DNA from: Streptomyces mangrovisoli | GTDB lineage: Bacteria; Actinomycetota; Actinomycetes; Streptomycetales; Streptomycetaceae | DNA length: 64,000 bases | Direction: 5' to 3' | NCBI RefSeq assembly: GCF_000974985.2 | Contig: NZ_LAVA02000033.1 | Coordinates: forward strand, 62,001 to 126,000 | Shown here: positions 16,001-23,466 of the stretch, in pieces | Layout of the letters: each line of letters starts with the position of its first letter | Position numbering within the stretch: position 1 is the stretch's first letter | Notes under the pieces: generated by a model | What the model was told of the DNA's origin: nothing | What the model saw: the letters and a program-made list of their open reading frames with translations, nothing else | The model's database searches: none | Made by a program: the position numbers and the translations under genes

Positions 16001-17211
16001 CCAAGGACGACGCCGCGTTCGGCACCACCGCCGACATCCAGGCGGCCGCCCCGCTGAAGGACCCCGGCCTGCCCAAGGGCACGGCCTCGCTCCCCCTCCA
16101 GATCAAGTCCTCGACCAAGGTCACCGACCCCGACACCGTGACCGCCTCCGGCACCACGGACGTCAACGAGACCACCAAGGGCTACACCCCGCAGCAGATC
16201 CAGGCCCGGCTCGGGCTCACGGGTGACGGCACCGGCCAGACGGTCGCGATCGTCGACGCCTACGACTACCCGAACGCCGCGTCCGACCTGAACCACTTCG
16301 CCGCCCACTTCGGCCTGCCGCAGACCTGCGACAGCGTCGAGAAGGGCACCGACTGCTTCGACTTCTCCCAGGTCCACGCGGCGGGCACCACGCCGGACGC
16401 GAACTCCAGCTGGGAGGAGGAGGAAGCCCTCGACATCGAGTGGGTGCACGCGGTCGCCCCGCACGCCAAGATCGTCCTGGTCGAGGCGGCCGACGCGTCC
16501 GCCGAGGCCCTCTACCAGGCCGTCGACGTGGCGGCGGCGCTGCACCCGGCGGCCGTCAGCAACAGCTGGGGCATGTCGGAGTTCTCCGAGGAGTCGTACT
16601 ACGACAGCCACTGCAAGCTCGCCGACTCGGTGTGCACCCAGTCCACCGGTGACGACGGCTACCCGGCCGGCTACTCCAGCACCAACCCGTACGCGCTGGC
16701 CGTCGGCGGCACCAAGCTGACGCTCGACGCCTCGGGCGCCACCCAGTCGGAGACCGCCTGGGCCTCGACCGGCGGCGGCCTGAGCTACTTCGAGAAGCGC
16801 CCCGCGTACCAGGACGGCGTCCAGTCGTCGGCGTACCGGGCCACCCCCGACGTCAGCTTCGTCGCCGACCCGACCACCGGAGTCGCCGTGTACACCACCG
16901 CCACCAGCAACGCGGGCATCTGGCTCCAGGTCGGCGGCACCAGCCTCTCGGCGCCGTCCTGGGCGGGCATCCTGGCCGCCACGGACCAGCTCCGGTCGGC
17001 CGCCGGCAAGGCGCCGCTCGCCTCCGCGGGCACCGCCGGCGACACCGCCCACAAGGACGTCTACGCCCTGGGCGACCACCTGTACGACGTCACCTCCGGC
17101 AGCAACGGCGCCTGCGGCACCGAGTGCACCGCGGGGACCGGCTACGACACCGTCACCGGCCTCGGCTCCCCGCTCGCGGGAGTGGACAAGGCCCTGTCGG
17201 AAATGAAGTGA
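13015..17211 (+). CDS. secreted FG-GAP/beta-propeller protein with C-terminal sedolisin (S53) protease domain
   Basis: A 1398-residue exported protein. Residues 1-35 form a signal peptide (basic RSRRIRR, hydrophobic core, A-Q-A-A). The long N-terminal part has FG-GAP/VCBS-like calcium repeats (FNHDGVADLAVAYN, ADVNGDGVKDLVVGG, DGDGSGTDHLIAA). The S53 peptidase domain covers about 1055-1398: the Glu1136-x3-Asp1140 pair (EEALDIEW), the oxyanion segment STGDDGYPAGY, and Ser1310 in GGTSLSAPSW. Catalytic residues are therefore complete. The usual sedolisin pro-domain is not recognisable ahead of it. GTG 13015 follows GAAGAGGAGGAA. Likely an extracellular acid-type endopeptidase or a substrate-binding protease; the target is unknown. 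Confidence 0.88.
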   Translation: MLLSRSRRIRRLAPAMLAAAALGATGVVGAPAAQAADHDKSVIKLTPSALKKLSARYKTRADGTPGQVASVGGDGTASDTGSDSGSTSTGSGSGTDDSGSTGGSAFGLKQDGQWETARGVASTTTLGGTGDWLGIYSSGTVTRTDAKGDPVWTRTSHSLMTDWGVKPTSSLQAEEYVPELYEGYNPYQPSSTGKSPYATGDFNHDGVADLAVAYNVGSNPVREFTSPGSDLQTGTFLTVLDGRTGSTLYSKLLPGYVGSMLVQDGKLVVADRTGPDWSNNPVAEQGDSRSNLTAYSFTSGGKGKLTGHVSWTYSTGAPWAYWGDLTTLSGGRIAASWTDTPMGLGNPRPAAGHVLVLSGSSGKATVDTKTAGYPRMLAADPDSDRVLVVEQNDPYDAVRWDLTGVDAHSGKRTVLASREGTIPEDFEVNTDAHGGQAAYAVAELGINADLSDGQSTISGWDSHGKTLWTRTTASTVGGANAPTTDLKWENDGADVVAAISDPVEWSSDRPDGPEHTQLTALDGRRGGVDWAQDGAVVGDRITDYRGALLTFGYDDTAYVTDPRKGTATTTLPQLGDAYTAVAADVNGDGVKDLVVGGQSRGVFALDGRTLDDAVPRQLWHATVGGPVRQLQTATLTDAKGRRTASLVAATTSGFAVLTTATGAVRADKDLGGGFVPTVTVTGDGHGGSEVVAAGSHSVAAYDGAGKALWTYTPSGTTGKTLVFSNVAADADGNLYLEYGGHRSAYGTGVSDPAPTELSLSATGKARWSALPNDAKDADWVVQDQGVYVSSAIPGANGRGVAFSFGGDKPAGLGITHLTQILDTADGSVVLTHHTTGVNTHIGFVASKADGLIELRYNGVTVFPADGGDPYNVSLGVMPFSAVVDGDGSGTDHLIAAINGIYGYGLPLDPDDSYPDPAAEDFGLFAGTLVAAHVTSSSADDLIATTQDQRAFAISLQTGGFDYYSSDYYQHGITVYSVTGGSGASTTSAVPSSTADTKDDAAFGTTADIQAAAPLKDPGLPKGTASLPLQIKSSTKVTDPDTVTASGTTDVNETTKGYTPQQIQARLGLTGDGTGQTVAIVDAYDYPNAASDLNHFAAHFGLPQTCDSVEKGTDCFDFSQVHAAGTTPDANSSWEEEEALDIEWVHAVAPHAKIVLVEAADASAEALYQAVDVAAALHPAAVSNSWGMSEFSEESYYDSHCKLADSVCTQSTGDDGYPAGYSSTNPYALAVGGTKLTLDASGATQSETAWASTGGGLSYFEKRPAYQDGVQSSAYRATPDVSFVADPTTGVAVYTTATSNAGIWLQVGGTSLSAPSWAGILAATDQLRSAAGKAPLASAGTAGDTAHKDVYALGDHLYDVTSGSNGACGTECTAGTGYDTVTGLGSPLAGVDKALSEMK

Positions 17212-17324
17212 GCCCGCGCCCGGCGGCCCCGCCGCCGGGCCCGGACCCCGCGACGCGGCCGAGTCCCGATACCCGATCGGAGACCCGGCCGCGTCCGGCT
17301 ATGCTCAGGGAGGCAACATCGCCT

Positions 17325-17397
17325 GGGCCCTTAGCTCAATTGGCAGAGCAGTGGACTTTTAATCCATTGGTTGTGGGTTCGAGTCCCACAGGGCCTA
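17325..17397 (+). tRNA. tRNA-Lys (TTT)
   Basis: A 73-base cloverleaf: acceptor GGGCCCT/AGGGCCT, D arm GCTC/GAGC, anticodon loop CTTTTAA (UUU), T arm GTGGG-TTCGAGT-CCCAC, discriminator A. CCA is not encoded. Confidence 0.95.
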
Positions 17398-17414
17398 CCG
17401 AAGGCAGCCGCCCC

Positions 17415-17452
17415 ACGACGCCCGCACCGGATCGATCCGGTGCGGGCGTCGT
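17415..17452. terminator. 38-bp perfect palindrome, bidirectional terminator
   Basis: Two perfect 19-base arms starting ACGACGCCCGCACCGG meet at ATCGAT without a loop. It lies between tRNA-Lys and the convergent permease gene, so it can stop both. There is no T-run. Confidence 0.75.
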
Positions 17453-17489
17453 GGCGTCCGGGGCCGGCCCGGCGGGCCGGGCGGCGGGA

Positions 17490-19034
17490 TTACGGGTCGA
17501 CCGGTTCCGGCGCTCCGGCCCGGGCCGCCTCGCGGGCGAGCGTGCGCCGGTGGGTGGGGTTCAGGAACCAGTGACGGGCCGACAGCACCCACCACAGGGC
17601 GGCGAAGCCGAGCACCGCGAGGACCGCGATCGGGGCGTAGTTGAAGGTCTCCCAGGTGACGGGGGAGACCTGCGGCAGCATGAACAGGACCGTGATCGCG
17701 CCGACCCACGTCACCGAGACGATTCCGATCAACCGTGACCAGCGGCCCAGGTGCCAGGGGCCGCGTTCGAAGGCGTCGCCCTTGCGGACCCGCAGCAGCG
17801 TCGGGACGACGTAGGCGATGTAGAGGCCGATCACCGCGATCGAGGTGACGGCCGCGTAGGCCGCGTAGTTGATGAGGTACGGCAGACCGAGCACCAGGGC
17901 GCCCGCCGCGGCCAGCCAGACCGCCGCGACCGGGGTGCGGGTGCGCGGGCTGACGGTGTGCCAGACGTGCGAGAACGGCAGGGCGCCGTCGCGCGAGAAG
18001 GCGTAGATCATGCGGCTGTTGGCGGTCACCGAGGCCATCCCGCAGAACAGCTGCGCGCCGATCACGACGAGCAGCAGCAGCTTGCCCGAGGTGGCGCCGA
18101 GGGCGTCCAGCAGGATCTGCGCGGGCGGCGCGCCGGTCGGCGACGCGAGTTCCTTGTCGTACGACTGGATCGCGTAGGTGAAGCCGAGCAGCAGGACGAA
18201 GCCGGCGATCCACGACGTCCAGATGGAGCGGACGATCCCCTTGGGTCCGGCCGTGGACGCGTCGTGGGTCTCCTCGGTCATGTGCGCGGAGGCGTCGTAT
18301 CCGGTGAAGGTGTACTGCGCCATCAGCAGACCGATCAGGACCACGTACACCCCGCTGCCCCAGCCGGTGTTGTTGACGAACTGCGTGAAGACGAAGGACG
18401 TCGACTGGTGCTTGTCCGGTACGAAGGCCAGGGCGCCCACGATCACCCCGACCCCCAGCACGTGCCACCACACGCTGACGCTGTTGAGGAACGCGACGAT
18501 CCGCACGCCGAAGGTGTTCAGCAGCCCGTGCAGCACCAGGATGCCCGCGAACAGCAGCACCGTGCGGCCCGGCGTGACCTCGAAGTCGAACTGGAGGTTC
18601 AGGTACGCGCCCAGGAAGGACGCGGCGCCGAAGTCGATGCCCGCGGTCACCGCGACCTGGCCGAGCACGTTGAACCAGCCGGTGAACCACGCCCAGGCGG
18701 CCGCCGAGCGCGGCGGCGCGAGGCGGTGGGCCCAGAAGTACAGGCCCGCGGAGGTCGGGTAGGCGGAACAGATCTCGGCCATCGACAGGCCGACGAAGAG
18801 GGTCATCAGGCCGACCGCGACCCAGCCCCAGGTGATCACCGCCGGGCCGCCGGTGTTCATGCCGAAGAGATAGAGGGTCAGGCATCCCGAGAGGACCGAG
18901 ATGATCGTGAAGGAGACGGCGTAGTTGGAGAACGCCGACATACGGCGGGCGAGGACCTGGGTGTAGCCGAGCTGGGCGAGCCGCTCCTCGTCCGACAGGC
19001 CCTGGGGGCCCTTCGTTATGGCGTCATCTGTCAT
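17490..19034 (-). CDS. APC-superfamily amino acid permease (GabP/BAT1-like)
   Basis: A 514-residue membrane protein with about 12 helices. APC signatures are visible: the start of helix 1 (SNYAVSFTIISVLSG), helix 6 YTFTGYDASAHMTEETHDAS, and the helix 8 region GMASVTANSRMIYAFSRDGALP, all typical of the amino acid/GABA/choline permease group in actinobacteria. The N-terminus LAQLGYTQVLARRMS is characteristic of this group. ATG at 19032-19034. Substrate is not predictable. A 14-bp GTGACATGCGTCAC element lies 28 bases upstream of the start and may be an operator; a large palindrome follows the gene. Confidence 0.88.
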   Translation of the reverse strand: MTDDAITKGPQGLSDEERLAQLGYTQVLARRMSAFSNYAVSFTIISVLSGCLTLYLFGMNTGGPAVITWGWVAVGLMTLFVGLSMAEICSAYPTSAGLYFWAHRLAPPRSAAAWAWFTGWFNVLGQVAVTAGIDFGAASFLGAYLNLQFDFEVTPGRTVLLFAGILVLHGLLNTFGVRIVAFLNSVSVWWHVLGVGVIVGALAFVPDKHQSTSFVFTQFVNNTGWGSGVYVVLIGLLMAQYTFTGYDASAHMTEETHDASTAGPKGIVRSIWTSWIAGFVLLLGFTYAIQSYDKELASPTGAPPAQILLDALGATSGKLLLLVVIGAQLFCGMASVTANSRMIYAFSRDGALPFSHVWHTVSPRTRTPVAAVWLAAAGALVLGLPYLINYAAYAAVTSIAVIGLYIAYVVPTLLRVRKGDAFERGPWHLGRWSRLIGIVSVTWVGAITVLFMLPQVSPVTWETFNYAPIAVLAVLGFAALWWVLSARHWFLNPTHRRTLAREAARAGAPEPVDP

Positions 19035-19061
19035 GCCCCCAGCGATTCCCTCGGCGAGCGC

Positions 19062-19075
19062 GTGACATGCGTCAC
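19062..19075. promoter_or_regulatory. GTGACATGCGTCAC inverted repeat upstream of the permease
   Basis: GTGAC-ATGC-GTCAC, 28 bases from the permease start. An almost identical element occurs at 31946-31959. A bound regulator is plausible but unproven. Confidence 0.4.
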
Positions 19076-19300
19076 TCCCTGGCCGGAAACCAGCTTGTAA
19101 AGACGGCAGTTGGGGCGGATCACCGGGGTCGCCGCGGAGGAACCATTGCCCGCTGGGCCCGTTCGGCCGGGATTCCCCTGCCGCGGGCCGGACTGCCAGG
19201 GGTTCCTCCCGGTCCCGGCGGAGCGGGCCCGCGGTGCCACCGGGCCCTACGGCGTTCCCCGGCCGCCGCAGACCTTTGCGGGCGGCGTGGCGGAACGGCC

Positions 19301-19334
19301 GAGGGCCCGTACGACAGGTGTCGTACGGGCCCTC
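19301..19334 (-). terminator. hairpin downstream of the DEAD-box helicase gene
   Basis: A perfect 15-bp stem, GAGGGCCCGTACGAC with its complement, and a 4-base loop, 41 bases after the helicase stop. No T-run. The rest of 19035-19300 holds GC-rich spacer with the permease promoter side and no supported gene. Confidence 0.65.
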
Positions 19335-19375
19335 GAACGGGTCACTCGGCGTCAGCCGTCGCGACGGTGGTCGCG

Positions 19376-21652
19376 TCAGCCGTTGCGCTTCCAGCGCGGC
19401 TTGTCGTCACGGCGGCCGAACGAGCCGGAGCCGGAGGAACCGGAGCCGGAACCGCGGTGGTCGTCACGGCGCCCGAAGGGACGGTCGTGGCCGCCCGCGC
19501 GGAAGCCGGGACGGTCGTCGCGGCGGTCACGGTTGAACGGACGGTCGCTGCCACGGTGGCCGGCCGGACGGTCGTCACGGCGGAAGCCGCCACGGTCGTC
19601 ACGGTTGAAGGTGCGCTCGCCCCGGTCGTCACGGCGCTGGAAGCCGCCACGGTCGTCACGGTTGAAGGAGCGGCCACCGCGGTCGTCACGGTTGAAGCCG
19701 CCACGGTCGCCGCCGCGGTCGTCGCGGTTGAAGGAACGGCCGCCACGGTCGTCACGGTTGAACGTGCGCTCACCGCGGTCGTCACGACGCTGGAAACCAC
19801 CACGGTCGCCACCGCGGTCGTCACGGTTGAAGGAACGGCCGCCACGGTCGTCACGGTTGAACGTGCGCTCACCGCGGTCGTCACGACGCTGGAAACCACC
19901 ACGGTCGCCACCGCGGTCGTCACGGTTGAAGGAACGGCCACCACGGTCGTCACGGCGGAAGCCGCCCCGGTCGCCACCGCGGTCGTCACGGCGGAAGCCG
20001 CCACGGTCACCGCGGTCGTCGCGGTTGAAGCCGCGGTCCTCACGGCGCTCACGGCGCTCGTACGGCGCCGACGCCGTGCGCTCCGCGCGGTCCACGTCCT
20101 GCGCGGCCGGCTGCTCCGGGACGGACGCCTCGGTCAGCGCCTCGGCGGCCTCGGCCTGGGCCTCGGCCACCGCGGCCTCCGGGTCCTCGCCGCGCTCGCG
20201 GGCGACCCGCGCGACGAGGCGGTCGGCCTCCTCGCGCAGCTCGGTGGCGCGGCGGGTGGCCCGCTCCAGCTGCTTGGTGAGGTGCGAGACCTCGCGCTCG
20301 GCCTGGTGCGCCGCGTTGCCCGCGGACTCGGCCTGGACCTCGGTCATGGAGCGGGCGCCGGTGATCTCGGCGACCTCCGGGTCGAAGGCCGCGCCGCCCT
20401 GGATGATGTGGCGCGAGGCGTCGACGCCCGCGTCCTCCATCAGGCGGAAGATCTGACGGCGCTGGTGCGGCAGCGACAGGGAGACGACCGTGCCGGTGCG
20501 GCCGGCCCGGGCGGTGCGGCCCGCGCGGTGCAGGTAGTCCTTGTGGTCGCCGGCCGGGTCGACGTTCAGCACCAGGTCGATGCCGTCGACGTGGATGCCG
20601 CGGGCGGCGACGTCGGTGGCGACCAGGACGTTGACGTAGCCGTCCTTGAAGTCGGCCAGGGTGCGGGTCCGCGCGCCCTGGGTCATGCCGCCGTGCAGCG
20701 CGTCGGCCTTGGCACCGGCCTCGCGCAGCTGCTCCGCGACACGGTCGGCGCCGAGCTGGGTGCGGACGAAGATGATGGTGCGGCCCTTGCGGGAGGCGAT
20801 GGCCGCGGTGACCGGCGCCTTGTCCTTGGGCTTCACGATCAGGATGTGGTGCGACATCGTGGTGACGGCGCCCTGGGCGGCGTCGACCTCGTGCGAGACC
20901 GGGTTGTTGAGGTACCGGTCGACGAGGGTCTTGATCTCGTTCTCCATGGTGGCGGAGAAGAGCATCCGCTGACCGCCGGCCGGGACCTGGTCGAGCAGCT
21001 CGGTGACCTCGGGCAGGAAGCCCAGGTCCGACATCTGGTCGGCCTCGTCGAGGACGGTGATCTGGGTGTTCTCCAGGGAGCAGGCGCCGCGGTTGATGAG
21101 GTCGCGCAGTCGGCCCGGGGTGGCGACGAGGACGTCGACGCCGCGCTCGAGGGCGTAGATCTGGTTGCCCATGGACGTACCGCCGCAGACGACCTTCATC
21201 TTCAGGCCGAGGACGTCGCCGTAGGGCTGGAGCGCGTCGGCGACCTGCATCGCGAGCTCACGGGTCGGGGTGAGGATGACGGCGCGCGGCTTGTGCTTCT
21301 CGGTGCGACCGCCGGCCAGCGTGGCCAGGGTCGGCAGACCGAAGGAGAGGGTCTTGCCGGAGCCGGTGCGGCCACGGCCGAGGATGTCCTTGCCGGCCAG
21401 GGCGTCCGGGATGGTCGCGGCCTGGATCGGGAAGGGGACCGTCACGCCGTTCTGCGCGAGCTTGCGGACGACGCCCTCGGGCAGGCCCAGCTCGGCGAAG
21501 GTGACCTCGGGGGTCTCGTCGGCGGCGTCGGCGACCTCGGTGGTCTCCTCGACGGCGTCGATGGCCTCGGGGGCCTCGATCACGGGGGTCTCGTGCTCGA
21601 CGTTCTCGACGTTCTCGGGCACGACGGCGTGATCAGTACTGGAAATGGACAT
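19376..21652 (-). CDS. DEAD-box ATP-dependent RNA helicase with RG-rich repetitive tail
   Basis: A 758-residue helicase. Residues 1-45 are acidic, then the Q-motif region (TVPFPIQAATIP), motif I GRTGSGKT, PTREL, motif II DEAD (VLDEADQM), motif III SAT, and C-terminal domain motifs ARGIHVDG and HRAGRTAR, all within about 45-420. After a helical region a long tail (about 540-758) of FNRDDRGG, FQRRDDRGER and FRRDDRGG repeats follows, a cationic disordered RNA-binding tail typical of ribosome- or cold-related helicases. ATG at 21650-21652 fits; the longer frame to 21841 has no homology. A GACCGC/GCGGTC hairpin (21717-21734) is in the probable leader. Confidence 0.93.
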   Translation of the reverse strand: MSISSTDHAVVPENVENVEHETPVIEAPEAIDAVEETTEVADAADETPEVTFAELGLPEGVVRKLAQNGVTVPFPIQAATIPDALAGKDILGRGRTGSGKTLSFGLPTLATLAGGRTEKHKPRAVILTPTRELAMQVADALQPYGDVLGLKMKVVCGGTSMGNQIYALERGVDVLVATPGRLRDLINRGACSLENTQITVLDEADQMSDLGFLPEVTELLDQVPAGGQRMLFSATMENEIKTLVDRYLNNPVSHEVDAAQGAVTTMSHHILIVKPKDKAPVTAAIASRKGRTIIFVRTQLGADRVAEQLREAGAKADALHGGMTQGARTRTLADFKDGYVNVLVATDVAARGIHVDGIDLVLNVDPAGDHKDYLHRAGRTARAGRTGTVVSLSLPHQRRQIFRLMEDAGVDASRHIIQGGAAFDPEVAEITGARSMTEVQAESAGNAAHQAEREVSHLTKQLERATRRATELREEADRLVARVARERGEDPEAAVAEAQAEAAEALTEASVPEQPAAQDVDRAERTASAPYERRERREDRGFNRDDRGDRGGFRRDDRGGDRGGFRRDDRGGRSFNRDDRGGDRGGFQRRDDRGERTFNRDDRGGRSFNRDDRGGDRGGFQRRDDRGERTFNRDDRGGRSFNRDDRGGDRGGFNRDDRGGRSFNRDDRGGFQRRDDRGERTFNRDDRGGFRRDDRPAGHRGSDRPFNRDRRDDRPGFRAGGHDRPFGRRDDHRGSGSGSSGSGSFGRRDDKPRWKRNG
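19725..19922. repeat. two identical 99-bp tandem copies inside the helicase tail
   Basis: Copies 19725-19823 and 19824-19922 appear base-for-base identical and a third partial copy starts at 19923. Each encodes 33 residues, so copy-number change keeps the frame. Synonymous positions are also identical, which implies recent duplication. Confidence 0.85.
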
Positions 21653-21900
21653 GCGTATGCGAAACCTTCCGGAGTCTCGTCGGCACGCGCCCGTCAACTC
21701 CGTGAATTCGCAATACGACCGCCTCAATGCGGTCAGCCACGGCAAGGGAGAGTACGCGCCACACGGCGCGCTCTGCGGTGGCGCCGGGCAAATGGGATCA
21801 AACGATCTACCACCATACGCACCCTGCACCCCCGGTGGCAAACCGATGTGGGGAGACGCTCGTCACGCGGGCCCCTGCGGGGGGCTCGGCTGTGAACGGG

Positions 21901-22230
21901 GCTGCGGGTCCGTGGGGGCCGATCGCGCAGTTCCCCGCGCCCCTTGTTCACCGCTGCGGGTGCGTGGCGCTTGATCGCGCAGTTCCCCGCGCCCCTTGCT
22001 TCACCGCTGCGGGCCGGTGGGGCTTGATCGCGCAGTTCCCCGCGCCCCTTGCTTCACCGCTGCGGGCCGGTGGGGCTTGGGCGCGCCGTTCCCCGCGCCC
22101 CTGGGGCGGGACCGGCGATCTGTCAGCCTGCGGGCCGGTGGGGCTTGGGCGCGCCGTTCCCCGCGCCCCTGGCGGGGCTCGGTCATGCCCACCCAGGGGC
22201 GCGGGGAACTGCGCGAAGGGGGTCCCACCG
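21901..22230. repeat. cluster of interspersed palindromic elements (five direct, one inverted)
   Basis: The core TTCCCCGCGCCCC, preceded by GCGC(A/C)(G), recurs at 21931, 21983, 22036, 22089 and 22157 (spacing 52, 53, 53, 68), joined by a conserved GCGGGCCGGTGGGGCTTG. An inverted copy, CCAGGGGCGCGGGGAACTGC, at 22193-22212 can pair over 16 bases with the fifth copy. The whole 21653-22261 spacer is otherwise without a supported gene. Confidence 0.85.
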
Positions 22231-22261
22231 GCCCGCAGGTGCGCAGATCGCCGAGGTCCGC

Positions 22262-22777
22262 CTAGGCGGGGGACCCCGCAGCGGGAGCCGGCAGGTGGTG
22301 GATCAGCTGCGGCGCGGAGCCGTCCTCGTGCGCCGACGACGACGGCTCCGCCGGAGACGGGTCCGCCGGCGCCGAGTCGATGACGGGCGGCGGGGACAGC
22401 GTCGGAGCGAGCGTCGTGGCCGGTGCGGACGGGGTCGGGGAGGCCGGCCCCTGGTCCGGGGTCCTGCCGGGGTCCGGGCCGGGGGCCGAGGCGGACGCGC
22501 CGGGGCGGGACGCCGAGGCCGAGGCGGACGCCGACTTCCCCGGCTTCGCCCGCCCCCCGTGGCCGCGCTTGCCGTCACCCGCCGAGCCGCCGCCGCCCAG
22601 GCCGCCGCCGGAGCCCACCCGGCCGTCCGCGGGCGCCGCGTCGTCGTGCCGGCCCGCGGAGTGCGAGGGGCCGGCCCGGTGCCCCGCGTCGTCGCCCACG
22701 CTGACGCAGCCGGTGGCGGCTGCGGCGACGGCCAGGGCCGCGGCGGCCGTACGGACGGGTAGGGGCAAGGGGCGCAC
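22262..22777 (-). CDS. small Ser/Pro/Ala-rich lipoprotein or secreted protein
   Basis: A 171-residue protein starting at GTG 22775-22777, with GGAGGTGG a few bases upstream. The N-terminus has basic VRPLPLPVR, a hydrophobic run AAAALAVAAAA and then T-G-C, a weak lipobox, followed by a low-complexity Gly/Ser/Ala/Pro/Asp-rich region. No domain recognised; probably a surface-anchored disordered protein. It is flanked on both sides by the palindromic repeats. An upstream frame to 22840 is possible but has no ribosome site. Confidence 0.6.
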   Translation of the reverse strand: MRPLPLPVRTAAAALAVAAAATGCVSVGDDAGHRAGPSHSAGRHDDAAPADGRVGSGGGLGGGGSAGDGKRGHGGRAKPGKSASASASASRPGASASAPGPDPGRTPDQGPASPTPSAPATTLAPTLSPPPVIDSAPADPSPAEPSSSAHEDGSAPQLIHHLPAPAAGSPA

Positions 22778-22893
22778 GGGGCCACCTCCGGTGGGGGAAG
22801 GAGTCAACCTCTTCAACTCCCGTCGCCCGCATGAGGACACGCGGGCGCCTCCGGCGGGGTGGGCACCATGTCGTCCGCGGGTCCGTGGGCGGC

Positions 22894-22967
22894 TGGTCGC
22901 GCAGTTCCCCGCGCCCCTGGGTGGGCATGGCCGAGCCCCGTCAGGGGCGCGGGGAACGGCGCGATCA
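22894..22967. repeat. paired inverted copies of the interspersed element
   Basis: A left arm TCGCGCAGTTCCCCGCGCCC (from about 22897) faces a right arm CAGGGGCGCGGGGAACGGCG (from 22942). The intervening GTGGGCATGGCCGAGCCCC is the reverse complement of the spacer in the pair at 22157-22218. This shows that arms plus centre form one unit found in both orientations. Confidence 0.8.
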
Positions 22968-23010
22968 GCCCCCGCTCACCGGCAGACGAAACGGTGCCGA
23001 ACCGCCGTGG

Positions 23011-23352
23011 TCATCCATAGCCGAGCGCATGCAACCGCGCGTCGTCGATGCCGAAGTGGTGGGCGATCTCGTGGACCACGGTCACCTCGACCTCCGCCAC
23101 CACGTCCGCCCGGCTGTCGCACATCCGCAGCGTCGGCCCGCGGTAGACCGTGATCCGGTCCGGCAGCACGCCCGCGTACCACTCGCCGCGGTCGGTGAGC
23201 GGAGTCCCCTCGTACAACCCGAGCAGCTCGGGATCGCCGGCGGGCGGTTCGTCCTCGACGAACACCGCGACGTTGTCCATCAGCCGTGTCAGCTCCGGCG
23301 GAATCCGGTCCAGCGACTCGGCGACCAGTTCCTCGAACTCCTCGCGCGTCAT
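23011..23352 (-). CDS. metallopeptidase-like zincin (possibly zincin_1 family, DUF1025)
   Basis: A 113-residue cytoplasmic protein with the zinc motif HEIAHHFGIDD near its C-terminus (His94, Glu95, His98, Asp102), matching the small zincin family common in actinobacteria; function unknown. The start is uncertain: the ATG at 23350-23352 has GGAG directly in front, and in-frame GTGs at 23361 and 23379 would add 3 or 9 residues. The preceding spacer (22778-23010) holds the inverted repeat pair. Divergent from the metallophosphoesterase. Confidence 0.82.
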   Translation of the reverse strand: MTREEFEELVAESLDRIPPELTRLMDNVAVFVEDEPPAGDPELLGLYEGTPLTDRGEWYAGVLPDRITVYRGPTLRMCDSRADVVAEVEVTVVHEIAHHFGIDDARLHALGYG

Positions 23353-23466
23353 CTCCAGCACAGGGCCATTGTCCGGCACGAGGGCCCGCCCCGGGCCGGA
23401 GCCCGCGCGGCGCGGTGTGCGGCGGTGGCCCGCATATCCACGCCCCGGCTTGGGCATACGGGACGA

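Noticed and set aside
13486..17079. A 1197-codon minus-strand frame under the FG-GAP/sedolisin gene
   Set aside because: Antisense shadow; composition (Gly/Val/Arg) follows codon bias of the real plus-strand gene.
19067..21895. A 942-codon open frame on the plus strand opposite the RNA helicase
   Set aside because: It is the antisense shadow of a repetitive high-GC gene (long Val/Thr/Ala runs), with no ribosome site and no domain.
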